From positions 1 to 64,000 of the forward strand of contig JAVETB010000006.1 in assembly GCA_034006265.1 (NCBI GenBank): a stretch of 64,000 nucleotides of DNA, read 5' to 3'. Of this stretch, positions 8,610-17,048 are shown piece after piece. Below the pieces are notes generated by a model, which saw only the letters and a program-made list of their open reading frames with translations, was not told the DNA's origin and made no database searches. Position numbers and translations under genes: made by a program. Position 1 is the first letter of the stretch; each line of letters starts with the position of its first letter. The DNA is from Syntrophus sp034006265. GTDB lineage: Bacteria; Desulfobacterota; Syntrophia; Syntrophales; Syntrophaceae.

Positions 8610-10526
8610 ATGGGAAGAATTATCGGAATCGATTTGGGAACGACCAACTCGTGCGTTTCCGTCATGGAAGGGGGAGACCCTGTCGTAATCGCCAATCAGG
8701 AAGGCAATCGAACGACGCCGTCCGTCGTCGCCTTTTCGGAAAGCGGCGAACGGCTGGTTGGGCAGGTTGCCAAGCGGCAGGCCGTGACCAATTCGGAAAA
8801 CACCGTTTACGCGATTAAAAGGCTTATCGGCCGGAAATATAATTCCAAGGAAGTTCAATATGACAAGAGCATCAGCCCCTTCAAGATCACCGAGGCGTCC
8901 AATGGAGACGCGCAGGTTGAAGCGAGGGGAAGGGCCTACAGCCCCGCTGAGATCTCATCGATGATCCTGGTCAAAATGAAGCAGACCGCAGAGGATTATC
9001 TGGGGGAAAAGATCACGGACGCCGTCATTACCGTTCCGGCGTATTTTAATGACTCCCAGCGTCAGGCCACGAAGGACGCAGGAAAAATCGCCGGCTTGAA
9101 TGTTCTCCGAATCATCAACGAGCCGACGGCGGCGGCCCTGGCATACGGACTGGACAAGAAAAAGGACGAAAAGATTGCCGTCTTCGACCTGGGTGGAGGC
9201 ACCTTCGACATCTCCATCCTCGAGTTGGGCGAAGGGGTCTTCGAGGTCAAATCCACCAATGGAGATACCCATCTGGGCGGGGAGGATTTCGATCAGCGGA
9301 TCATTGATTATCTGGTCAGTGAATTCAAGAAAGACCAGGGAATCGACCTCCGCAGCGACAAAATGGCCCTGCAGCGCCTCAAGGAAGCGGCGGAGAAGGC
9401 GAAAATGGAACTGTCCTCGGCCATGGAAACGGACATCAATCTACCCTTCATCACCGCCGATGCCTCGGGGCCCAAACATATGAACATCAAGCTGACGCGG
9501 GCTAGAATGGAGGCGCTCGTGGAAGAGCTGATCGACCGGCTTGAGGGACCCTGCCGGACGGCGCTGAAGGATGCCGGCCTGGCGGCGAAGGATATTGATG
9601 AAGTCATCCTTGTCGGAGGCATGACACGGATGCCGAGGGTTCAGCAGAAGGTAAAGGAAGTTTTCGGCAAGGAGCCCAACAGGGGGGTCAATCCCGATGA
9701 AGTTGTGGCCGTCGGTGCCTCCATTCAGGGCGGCGTTCTTGCCGGTGAAGTCAAGGATGTCCTGCTCCTCGATGTGACGCCTCTGTCTCTGGGCATTGAA
9801 ACTCTCGGCGGTGTCATGACCAAGCTCATCGAGAAGAACACGACCATCCCGACCCGGAAGAGCCAGATTTTTTCCACCGCGGCGGACAATCAGCCGGCCG
9901 TGAGCATTCATGTCCTTCAGGGCGAACGCTCCATGGCGTCGGATAACAGGACCCTGGGTCGGTTCGATCTCGTCGGGATCCCCCCGGCGCCCCGAGGAAT
10001 TCCACAGATCGAGGTGACCTTCGACATTGATGCCAACGGGATCGTCCATGTCTCCGCGAAGGATCTGGGAACGGGGAAGGAACAGAGCATCAAGATAACG
10101 GCGTCAAGCGGCCTTTCCGAGTCCGAGATCGAGAAGTTCGTCCGGGAAGCCGAGGCACATGGGGAAGAAGACCGCAAAAAGAAGGATCTCGTGGAAGCGA
10201 GAAACTCGGCGGATGCCATGGCCTATGGTGTCGAGAAAAACATCAAGGAGTTCGGCGACAAGGTGGATCCGGCAGAAAAGGTCCGGATTGAAGAGGCCAT
10301 TGTGAAGGTCCGGAAAGCCGTGGAGGGTGATGACCTCGATGCCATCAGGTCCGCACAGGAAGAGTTGACGACGGCGTCCCACAAGCTGGCCGAGGCAATG
10401 TACGCAAAAACCGCACAGCAGCCCGGTGGAGGCCCTCAACCTGGGGAGGGTCCCGGTGCCGGAGCCCAGGAGGCGGGCAGAAAGGACGATGACGTCGTGG
10501 ACGCCGATTTCGAAGAGGTAAAATAA
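8610..10526 (+). CDS. dnaK: Molecular chaperone DnaK (Hsp70)
   Basis: A 638-aa Hsp70. The nucleotide-binding domain begins GRIIGIDLGTTNSCV and contains NEPTAAALAYG, FDLGGGTFD and VGGMTRMPRVQ. The substrate-binding domain follows a DVLLLDVTPLSLGIETLGG linker. The C-terminal tail is Gly/Pro-rich and ends in DDVVDADFEEVK, the usual bacterial EEVK-type end. Ribosome site AAGGAGG lies 11 bases before ATG 8610. dnaJ is not adjacent; surE follows instead. Confidence 0.98.
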   Translation: MGRIIGIDLGTTNSCVSVMEGGDPVVIANQEGNRTTPSVVAFSESGERLVGQVAKRQAVTNSENTVYAIKRLIGRKYNSKEVQYDKSISPFKITEASNGDAQVEARGRAYSPAEISSMILVKMKQTAEDYLGEKITDAVITVPAYFNDSQRQATKDAGKIAGLNVLRIINEPTAAALAYGLDKKKDEKIAVFDLGGGTFDISILELGEGVFEVKSTNGDTHLGGEDFDQRIIDYLVSEFKKDQGIDLRSDKMALQRLKEAAEKAKMELSSAMETDINLPFITADASGPKHMNIKLTRARMEALVEELIDRLEGPCRTALKDAGLAAKDIDEVILVGGMTRMPRVQQKVKEVFGKEPNRGVNPDEVVAVGASIQGGVLAGEVKDVLLLDVTPLSLGIETLGGVMTKLIEKNTTIPTRKSQIFSTAADNQPAVSIHVLQGERSMASDNRTLGRFDLVGIPPAPRGIPQIEVTFDIDANGIVHVSAKDLGTGKEQSIKITASSGLSESEIEKFVREAEAHGEEDRKKKDLVEARNSADAMAYGVEKNIKEFGDKVDPAEKVRIEEAIVKVRKAVEGDDLDAIRSAQEELTTASHKLAEAMYAKTAQQPGGGPQPGEGPGAGAQEAGRKDDDVVDADFEEVK

Positions 10527-10549
10527 ACCAGGGTTCATCAAACCCGGAG

Positions 10550-10592
10550 GATGCCTGGATGTCAGGAGGCCTGATGTCCGGGCATCTTTGTT
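10550..10592 (+). terminator. Probable intrinsic terminator after dnaK
   Basis: GATGCC (10550) through GGCATC (10586) forms a long imperfect stem-loop with an inner TCAGG/CCTGA arm, followed by TTTGTTTG. It would separate dnaK from surE, or reduce read-through. Confidence 0.6.
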
Positions 10593-10616
10593 TGTGCGGA
10601 AGAAGGGAGGAAAACG

Positions 10617-11417
10617 ATGAGATATCTTCTGACCAATGACGACGGGATCTACGCCAGGGGGCTGAGCGCCCTGTACCGGGAACTTTCGAAGGAGGCCGAC
10701 TGCCTGATCGTGGCGCCGGAAGTGGAGCAGAGCGCTGTCGGGCATGCCATCACGCTCAATCGCCCCCTCATGATAAGGCGCACGAACAAGGACGGAAGCT
10801 TTCTGGGATACGCCGTCTCCGGGACGCCGGCGGACTGCGTCAAGATCGGGATCAAGGAGCTTTCGGAAAAGCCCGTGGATCTTGTCATTTCGGGGATCAA
10901 CATCGGCTCCAACGTCGGAATCAATGTCATTTATTCCGGTACCGTTTCCGCGGCGACGGAGGGGTCGATCCTTGGGGTTCCCTCCATGGCCATTTCGCTG
11001 GGCACGCTGCGCAACGCCGATTATACCGTTGCTGCCGATTTTGCCCGGAGGATGTCCCGCTTCATGATCAAATATTTTGCCGGAAAAAGCATTGCCCTGA
11101 ACATCAATGTGCCGCCCCTGCCGAGAAGCGAGATCAAGGGGATCGCGGTAACGCGGCAGGGAAAGGCGCGCCTCATCGAATGTTTCGACAAACGGGTCGA
11201 CCCCCGTGAACGGCTTTATTATTGGCTGGCGGGTGAAACACAGCTTTCGGAGCAGGAGGAGCCCGATTCCGATGGAAGCGCCCTGAGCCGGGGGATGATT
11301 TCCATTACCCCCATCCATAACGATATGACGCGCCATGATGCCATTGGCGGCTTGAAAGAACTCGTGGGGCAGGAAAGCGCCCTCTTTGCGTCAACGAAAT
11401 GTGAATGCTCTGATTAG
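10617..11417 (+). CDS. surE: 5'-nucleotidase SurE
   Basis: A 266-aa metal-dependent nucleoside monophosphate phosphatase. The N-terminus RYLLTNDDGIYARG carries the metal-binding Asp-Asp pair. SAVGHAITL, VSGTPADCVKIG, SGINIGSNVGINVIYSGTVSAATEG and INVNVPP-like (LNINVPPLP) are all present. GGGAGGAAA precedes ATG 10617. It lies 90 bases after dnaK behind a likely terminator, and ends 10 bases from the convergent Usp-like gene. Confidence 0.95.
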   Translation: MRYLLTNDDGIYARGLSALYRELSKEADCLIVAPEVEQSAVGHAITLNRPLMIRRTNKDGSFLGYAVSGTPADCVKIGIKELSEKPVDLVISGINIGSNVGINVIYSGTVSAATEGSILGVPSMAISLGTLRNADYTVAADFARRMSRFMIKYFAGKSIALNINVPPLPRSEIKGIAVTRQGKARLIECFDKRVDPRERLYYWLAGETQLSEQEEPDSDGSALSRGMISITPIHNDMTRHDAIGGLKELVGQESALFASTKCECSD

Positions 11418-11426
11418 AGGGGCTTT

Positions 11427-12179
11427 TCAGCGGGCCGCAATGACGGGTATCGGGCTCACTTGAAAAAGGCTGCGGCCGGACTGCTCCCGGCCCGTCAGGG
11501 CCAGAACCAGCAATTCGATGGATCCTTCCCGGACAAACTGCAGGGCCGTTTCGTCCACCGGCCCCCGCAGGGCGACGGTCACCCAGTCGATGGGAGTGTC
11601 CTGGTCGTTCTGTTCGAAATAATCCTCCAGCTTTCTGTTCAGGTCGGCAATCCGGCTCTGTTCTTCCGCAATGAGGAGAATCGTCAGAGGCCATACGGCA
11701 CTGAGGGAGAGGGCGACAGCCAGGTCCAGGGCGCGGTCCGATTCCCGGCTGCCGTCATAGACCAGCCCCATGCTTTCAATTTCCAGAAACTGGGGGGGGA
11801 TGACCATCAGAGAGGCCATGGCGGGGCGTGTTGCGAGTTCTGAAAAGGAAACGGCGTCATCACGGCCGTTGTCCAGGCCCTGCCGGTGCACGAGCAGGAG
11901 GCTGCCCTCTCCGTTGCCCGTTGCCGCATAGATCGAGTCTGCGGAAAGGTCGGTAATTTTCTTCAGGTTTGGTGAAATTCCGGCAAGATCGCAGTCCTTC
12001 TGAAAACTGCGGACGAGAATCTCCTCGGTGGGAGAATCTTCCAGGGCTTTGCCTGCGTACAATCCAACCAGGGGAACATTCAATCTTTTGGCGGCATAAA
12101 CCCCGTAGGCGACAGCCCTCGAACTGAGCGTCAGCCCGCTCAGAGGCACCAGAATGGATTGGACGGCGGCACGGCTCAT
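11427..12179 (-). CDS. Universal stress protein-like protein, two degenerate Usp domains
   Basis: A 250-aa soluble protein. The N-terminal part (SILVPLSGLTLSSRAVAYGVYAAKRLNVPLVGLYAG) matches the first strand and helix of the UspA fold. A second copy starts near residue 137 (SMGLVYDGSRESDRALDLAVALS) and ends ELLVLALTGREQSGRSLFQVSPIPVIAAR. The ATP-binding G-x2-G-x9-G-S/T pattern is only partly kept (TGREQSGRS), so nucleotide binding is uncertain. It is transcribed towards surE and away from the methyltransferase gene, sharing a 114-bp divergent region. Confidence 0.75.
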   Translation of the reverse strand: MSRAAVQSILVPLSGLTLSSRAVAYGVYAAKRLNVPLVGLYAGKALEDSPTEEILVRSFQKDCDLAGISPNLKKITDLSADSIYAATGNGEGSLLLVHRQGLDNGRDDAVSFSELATRPAMASLMVIPPQFLEIESMGLVYDGSRESDRALDLAVALSLSAVWPLTILLIAEEQSRIADLNRKLEDYFEQNDQDTPIDWVTVALRGPVDETALQFVREGSIELLVLALTGREQSGRSLFQVSPIPVIAAR

Positions 12180-12293
12180 GATTTTCCGTTCTCCTTTTCA
12201 TCGTTATTCGGTCTTCCTTAGCTCCATTTACCAGAAGAGGCCGGATCCTTCAATGCCTTTTCCGGCTTGCCCGGACGGCCAATCGGGGAAAAA

Positions 12294-13166
12294 ATGCCAA
12301 CCAGGATGTTCGACGAGATCTCGATGTTTGAACGGCTTGAGGAAATCAATACAAAGCCGGATCCATTCCAGTTTTATACGGCTGCTGATCTGTGGACGGA
12401 TGAACACACCTCTGAGCAGATGCTCAAGTTTCACCTGGACCCGGAAATGGATGTCGCATCCCGCAACCATGCCTTCATCGACCGGTCCGCAGATTGGATT
12501 GCTTCCCATTTCGACATCGGGCCTGGGAAGAAGATTGCCGACTTCGGCTGCGGCCCTGGATTGTATGCCGTGAGGCTGGCTCGAAGGCAGGCCGCCGTGA
12601 CCGGCATCGACTTCTCGCGGAGATCTATTCGCTATGCCCGGGAAGCGGCAGACAGGGAAGGGCTCTCCATTCATTACGTAAACATGAACTACCTGGATTT
12701 TGAAGCGGACGGTCGCTTTGATCTCATCGTGATGATCATGTGCGATTTCTGCGCATTGAGCCCCGCACAGAGAAAAAAGATCCTGTCCCGGTTCCATGGG
12801 CTTCTCGATCTCTCCGGTTCCGTGCTCCTCGATGTGTATTCCCTGGTGGCCTTCGACGGACGGGAAGAGAAGGCGGAGTATGGACCCGGTCTCCTCGACG
12901 GCTTCTGGTCTTTCGGCAGCTATTACGGCTTTCTCAATACGTTCAAGTATGAAAAGGAAAAGGTGGCTCTCGATAAGTACACGATCATCGAGCCCCACCG
13001 TTCGCGGACGATCTACAACTGGCTGCAGTATTTCAGCCCCGAGGATCTGGAAAGGGAGCTTGCGGAGTGCGGGTTTGCCGTCGAAGGGTATTATTCCGAT
13101 GTGGCGGGGACGCCTTTTTCAGCGCACAGCAGGGAATTTGCCGTCATTGCAGGGAAGCGGCCGTGA
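12294..13166 (+). CDS. SAM-dependent methyltransferase, class I
   Basis: A 290-aa Rossmann-fold methyltransferase of unknown substrate. Motif I is KIADFGCGPGLYAVRLARR, motif II region VTGIDFSRRSIRYAREAA, and the post-motif FDLIVMIMCDFCALSP. It resembles small-molecule methyltransferases that include a C-terminal substrate lid rich in aromatics (FWSFGSYYGFLNTFKYEKE, IYNWLQYFSPEDL). ATG 12294 follows GGGGAAAA; an in-frame TTG at 12267 is less likely. It stands alone. Confidence 0.8.
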   Translation: MPTRMFDEISMFERLEEINTKPDPFQFYTAADLWTDEHTSEQMLKFHLDPEMDVASRNHAFIDRSADWIASHFDIGPGKKIADFGCGPGLYAVRLARRQAAVTGIDFSRRSIRYAREAADREGLSIHYVNMNYLDFEADGRFDLIVMIMCDFCALSPAQRKKILSRFHGLLDLSGSVLLDVYSLVAFDGREEKAEYGPGLLDGFWSFGSYYGFLNTFKYEKEKVALDKYTIIEPHRSRTIYNWLQYFSPEDLERELAECGFAVEGYYSDVAGTPFSAHSREFAVIAGKRP

Positions 13167-13207
13167 TCACGGAACAGGCTGACCGGCCGGACATGCCGGA
13201 TTTATCG

Positions 13208-13236
13208 TTGACAAAAAAGTCCAGGCCTCCTACATT
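13208..13236 (+). promoter_or_regulatory. Sigma-70 promoter of adenine deaminase gene
   Basis: TTGACA (13208-13213), a 17-base spacer and TACATT (13231-13236). The leader to the ATG at 13401 is about 155 nt and contains a TTCTTCC/GGAAGAA stem-loop, but it has no purine-riboswitch consensus that I can see. Confidence 0.7.
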
Positions 13237-13400
13237 CATATCACTATAAGAATCAGAATGTTCAGAACTTCTTGTACCGTGTTTTCTTCCATCCGAACGG
13301 AAGGAAGAAGGACCCGCGGCAGGGAAAGACGACATTTCGAGTCGGTGATCTCTAATCCATCTTGAAAACGGTTGTGAGTGGAACCAAAGGAGGGGAGACG

Positions 13401-15143
13401 ATGAAAACCCGGATCAATTTCGAGGAAGAGACGGCGCGCTCCAGGCGTCTGGCAGATGTGGCCCGGCAGAAGGCGCCGGCGGAAACCCTCATTCAGAATG
13501 GAACGCTTTTCAATGCCTTTACCGGGGAGTTCCTTCCGGGGCAGTCCCTTTGGATTGCCGAGGGAAGAATTGCTTACGCGGGGCCTGATTCGGACTGTGT
13601 CCGGGATGAACGGACCGAGGTGATCGATGCCGAAGGAATGACCCTCCTGCCCGGATTGATTGACGGCCACACCCACATCCTGATGCGTTCCGGCCTCGAG
13701 GAATTCATCCGCCATGTGCTTCCCGGCGGAACGACGACGATCATTACGGAGCTGATCGAATTTGCATCCTTCTTCGGCATGCTGGGGATCGAGCCCCTCG
13801 TCCGGGCGCTGAAAGACCAGCCGATCCGCTTTTATTACACCCTCCCGCCACTGTGCGCCCTGACGCCGGCCCTGGAACGTACCGCGCCGGATAACGCAGC
13901 GTATCTCCCCTATCTGGAGGATCCGCAATGTATGGGGGTCGGGGAAATCTACTGGAGCAACCTGTTTCTTGAAGGAATGCAGGGAAGCAGGGTGCAGGAA
14001 CTGGCCCGGATGGCGATCCTCCTGGGAAAGCGTGCAGAAGGCCATACGGCCGGGGCGCCTGCCAAGAGCCTCCAGGCCTATACCGGATTCGGCTTCTCCT
14101 CCGATCACGAACCCATTACGGCCGCAGAAGCCCTGGACCGGCTGAGACTGGGGTACTGGGTCATGGTCCGCCAGGGCTCCATCCGGAAGGAGCTGCCGGA
14201 AATAGCCCCTCTCTTCCGGGAAAACCTGGATTTCCGGCGGATGGCCCTCTGCACGGATTCCGTTGATCCCCAGGAGCTCCTGGACCAGGGCTATCTGGAG
14301 GGATCCCTGCGCTCGGCTCTGAAGCTGGGCATCCCGCCCGCCCAGGCCTACCAGATGGTGACGATCAACGTGGCGGAGCATTTCCGCCTGGACCATCAGC
14401 TCGGCTCCCTGTCTCCGGGAAAGGCGGCGGATGTCGTCGTGATCCCATCTCCGGCGGAGTATGAACCCCGAAGGATTCTGATCGCTGGAAAGACGGTTTT
14501 TTCGGAAGGGAAGACCCTCGTCGAACCGAGGCATGTGGAATTTCCTGAAGCCCTCTTTTCCTCCGTCAGAATAGCGGGGTATTCGCTGGAGGAACCGCGG
14601 AAAGCAGGGCGATGCCGAGTCATGGAGCTTGTGAACCGCCTGGTAACCCGAGAAAAGATCATCGATTTTAACAATCCGGAAGATGCGGCCGATGTTCTCT
14701 ATGCCATAGCCCTGAACCGGACGGGTGGCGGGAAATCCTTTACGGGATTTCTGAAAGGGTTCGGATTGAAGCAGGGGGCCTGCGGCACCACGACATCCTG
14801 GGATACGGTGGACATGCTCTGCGCCGGAGCCGATATGGCCTCGATCCGGACCGTCATCGAACGGCTGAGGGAAATCGGCGGGGGGGCCGTTTTCGCCATC
14901 GGCGAAACAGTGGTGGCCGAATGTCCCCTTGCCCTGTGCGGGGTCGTTTCCCTTGCGCCCCTGAAAACCCTGGCCGCGCAGATGAGAAATCTGGACGAAG
15001 CCCTGCAGAATGCGGGTGCGAGATGGGAAAAACCCGTCTTGACGCTCGATACCCTGACAACGGCCTCCATTCCCCATCTGCGGATTACCCACGAGGGATA
15101 TGTCCGCATGCGGGACCGAAAAATCCTGCCGCTCAGTGAGTGA
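13401..15143 (+). CDS. ade: Adenine deaminase
   Basis: A 580-aa amidohydrolase that deaminates adenine to hypoxanthine in purine salvage. Landmarks: LLPGLIDGHTHILMRSGLEEFIRHVLPGGTTTIITE (HxH metal site), GHTAGAP, FSSDHEP, LCTDSVDPQELL, and LSPGKAADVVVI. The C-terminal Ade domain has GGGKSFTGFLKGFGLKQGA and ends in RDRKILPLSE. AAAGGAGGGG lies just before ATG 13401; an upstream in-frame TTG would swallow that ribosome site. Normal length. Confidence 0.93.
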   Translation: MKTRINFEEETARSRRLADVARQKAPAETLIQNGTLFNAFTGEFLPGQSLWIAEGRIAYAGPDSDCVRDERTEVIDAEGMTLLPGLIDGHTHILMRSGLEEFIRHVLPGGTTTIITELIEFASFFGMLGIEPLVRALKDQPIRFYYTLPPLCALTPALERTAPDNAAYLPYLEDPQCMGVGEIYWSNLFLEGMQGSRVQELARMAILLGKRAEGHTAGAPAKSLQAYTGFGFSSDHEPITAAEALDRLRLGYWVMVRQGSIRKELPEIAPLFRENLDFRRMALCTDSVDPQELLDQGYLEGSLRSALKLGIPPAQAYQMVTINVAEHFRLDHQLGSLSPGKAADVVVIPSPAEYEPRRILIAGKTVFSEGKTLVEPRHVEFPEALFSSVRIAGYSLEEPRKAGRCRVMELVNRLVTREKIIDFNNPEDAADVLYAIALNRTGGGKSFTGFLKGFGLKQGACGTTTSWDTVDMLCAGADMASIRTVIERLREIGGGAVFAIGETVVAECPLALCGVVSLAPLKTLAAQMRNLDEALQNAGARWEKPVLTLDTLTTASIPHLRITHEGYVRMRDRKILPLSE

Positions 15144-15507
15144 TGTCCTTTTTTGCCTGCCGGCGGGCCGGGGAACCCGACTCCGCCGGTAGGCCCGGTC
15201 GTTCCATCTGCCGCGATACCGTTATTTCTCCGCCTCGGGTGTTCCCCATGAAGGCGGACCGCTACCGGTGAAGCGACCCTTCCCTGCTCTGCCGTTCTTC
15301 CCCGGCCGGGTTCACATCCCTGTTGCAATAACGTGGAATTTTACGTATAGGAAACCCCGGAGTAGAGGCGGGAATCTTGAACCCCGGAGAGGAATCCGTC
15401 GGGAAGACTGCAGGCGGGTGCAGGCACTCCGGAGGCCCGCCGGAAGGAATGCGCTTTGAGATGACGATGAGACATGCGGAGCCGGCAACAGGTGGGAAAA
15501 CAACATC
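15144..15507. other. Intergenic stretch, no clear features
   Basis: About 360 bases, GC-rich at the left with an imperfect GCCGGCGGG/CCGCCGG dyad after ade. I find no convincing promoter, leader peptide or RNA. TTGCAATAACGTGGAATTTTACGTATAGG near 15332-15360 is the most promoter-like part but lacks good spacing. Confidence 0.35.
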
Positions 15508-16713
15508 ATGCTGAATTTTAATCTGGATGCAAGTCGGATTGCCATTATCGGACCCGGGCGTCTGGGGACATCCTTCGCATACAAGTTCGGCCGGGACAAT
15601 AAAAAGGTTGACATTTATTATCACGACGCGGACGTTTGCCGGGCCATCAATCGAGACCATCTCAACCCCAAGCATCTCACCGAGGATCTTGCCCGGCTGG
15701 TGGGAGGGATGGACAAGGTTCCGAGGCTGTCACCCCATGTCGTTGCCACCAATGATCTGGAAAGGATCGTGGAAGATCACGATGTCATCATGCTGTCGGT
15801 CACCACGAACCGCCTTCCCGAACTGCTGAGCTACCTGGAGCCGCTGCTGGAAAAGAAAACGGGGGACACCTGTCTCATTTCTCCGATCAAGGGGCTGACA
15901 TCCGATGAGTTGACCAAGGAACTCATTACGCCTTCCCAGCTGATCAACAACCATCTTCACCGATTGAAGCACAAATATCAGGTGGTCTGTATCGGGGGGC
16001 CTTTCTTCGACGTGGACATCGCCCTGGGGCGTCCCGTCTGTGTGACGATTGCCGGCAAGGGCCGGATATGCCGCTTTGTCCGGGAGGAGCTGCTCCAGTT
16101 CAATCGCCGGGAGCTGAATTCCTACTACAATTTCGACATCGTGGGCGTCGAGGCCTGCGGATCCCTGAAGAACGTTGTGGCCAATATCAAGGGGGTTGCC
16201 GATTCCCTGAATCTGGGCGATTCGTTCCCCGGCACCATCTTCGCCCGTTCCGGAGTCGAAATCCGGTCCCTGTCGAAGCTTCTTGGAGGCGACTTTCAGG
16301 CCTTCTACAGCCAGGCCGGGGTGGGGGACATGTATGTGACCCTGTCTTCCTACGCCAGCAAGAACTATCGCTACGGCAAATATTTCTATGAACATTATAA
16401 CGGCAACCCCATCGAGACCAATCTGAAGGTTCTGGCGCGCATCGACGGGACGCCGGAAGGTCCCAATACCATCAAGAATGTTCACCGATTCCTGGAAAAG
16501 AAGAATATGTACAGTCCGCTGTTTCAATGCGCTTACCAGATTTTCAATGAAGGGGGGAACAAGGCGAAGATGAAGGAGCTGCTCATCCAGTCCTGCCAGC
16601 TCGACCGGCGGGTCAAGGAATACATCGGGCCGGTTTCCCGGTTCCTGTACCACGTCATGCCGAATCTGTGGTACCGCCGGGACAAGGGGATCCTGGCCAA
16701 CCTGGACAAGTAA
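15508..16713 (+). CDS. NAD(P)-dependent glycerol-3-phosphate dehydrogenase-like protein
   Basis: A 401-aa Rossmann dehydrogenase of the GpsA family. NAD motif: RIAIIGPGRLGTSFAYKFG. Further family segments are VIMLSVTTNRLPELL, LISPIKGLT, GGPFFDVDIALGRPVCVTIAG, GVEACGSLKNVVANIKGVADSLNLGDSFPGTIFARSGVEIRSL and QAGVGDMYVTLSSYASKNYRYG, with the substrate-binding Lys in GSLKN. It is about 70 residues longer than typical GpsA, with insertions in the NAD domain and a longer C-terminal arm, so the substrate may differ. The ribosome site (CAGGTGGG) is moderate. It lies upstream of the trpB2 attenuator. Confidence 0.8.
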   Translation: MLNFNLDASRIAIIGPGRLGTSFAYKFGRDNKKVDIYYHDADVCRAINRDHLNPKHLTEDLARLVGGMDKVPRLSPHVVATNDLERIVEDHDVIMLSVTTNRLPELLSYLEPLLEKKTGDTCLISPIKGLTSDELTKELITPSQLINNHLHRLKHKYQVVCIGGPFFDVDIALGRPVCVTIAGKGRICRFVREELLQFNRRELNSYYNFDIVGVEACGSLKNVVANIKGVADSLNLGDSFPGTIFARSGVEIRSLSKLLGGDFQAFYSQAGVGDMYVTLSSYASKNYRYGKYFYEHYNGNPIETNLKVLARIDGTPEGPNTIKNVHRFLEKKNMYSPLFQCAYQIFNEGGNKAKMKELLIQSCQLDRRVKEYIGPVSRFLYHVMPNLWYRRDKGILANLDK

Positions 16714-16821
16714 GGGCGATGGGCGGGTCTGGTTTCAAATAAGGGCTTGACTTTATCCGGCCGCGTGTGGTAGCGGGGAGAGAAAATTTCAGCAAATGTC
16801 GGATGGTGACAGGGTATCGGA

Positions 16822-16890
16822 ATGATGACATCTCCTGCGAATCAACCGGTGGGCTGGTGGCGGCCTTTGAATCGTCCCTGCCCACAATAA
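16822..16890 (+). CDS. Leader peptide with tandem Trp codons before trpB2
   Basis: A 22-codon open frame starting ATG-ATG, with TGG-TGG at 16855-16860 (residues 12-13 in PVGWWRPLNR). AGGG lies 7 bases before the start and the stop is TAA. It is followed 60 bases later by an intrinsic terminator and then by trpB2, which is the standard layout for Trp-controlled attenuation. GTGGGC (16849-16854), just before the Trp codons, can pair with GCCCAC (16880-16885). Confidence 0.8.
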   Translation: MMTSPANQPVGWWRPLNRPCPQ

Positions 16891-16906
16891 GAAAACATTC
16901 CTTTCA

Positions 16907-16979
16907 GGTGTGGGTGGAAAAATCCTTCCCATGCCTTTGACGCAAACCGGAAAGCCATGGGAAACCCCATGGCTTTTTT
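16907..16979 (+). terminator. Trp attenuator: terminator and alternative pairings before trpB2
   Basis: Terminator: AAAGCCATGGG (16951-16961) pairs perfectly with CCCATGGCTTT (16966... to about 16975) over a 4-base loop, followed by a T run to 16979. Antiterminator: CCCATGCCTTT (16928-16938) can pair with AAAG-C-CATGGG with one mismatch. Upstream GGTGTGGG (16907-16914) can pair with CCCATGCC (16928-16935) using two wobbles. This gives the classic 1:2, 2:3, 3:4 choice. Confidence 0.8.
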
Positions 16980-17048
16980 AATCATTTCCGCCAGTGGAGA
17001 AAGAGGCGCCGGAAATACGATCAATCAGTTAAAAAAGGAGAAGAAGAT

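Noticed and set aside
13245..13400. Purine riboswitch before adenine deaminase
   Set aside because: The three-way junction and loop-loop consensus are not seen in this leader.
13236..15092. Long leftward open frame (618 codons) opposite ade
   Set aside because: Shadow of adenine deaminase, rich in Gly/His/Arg as expected for antisense of a GC-rich gene.
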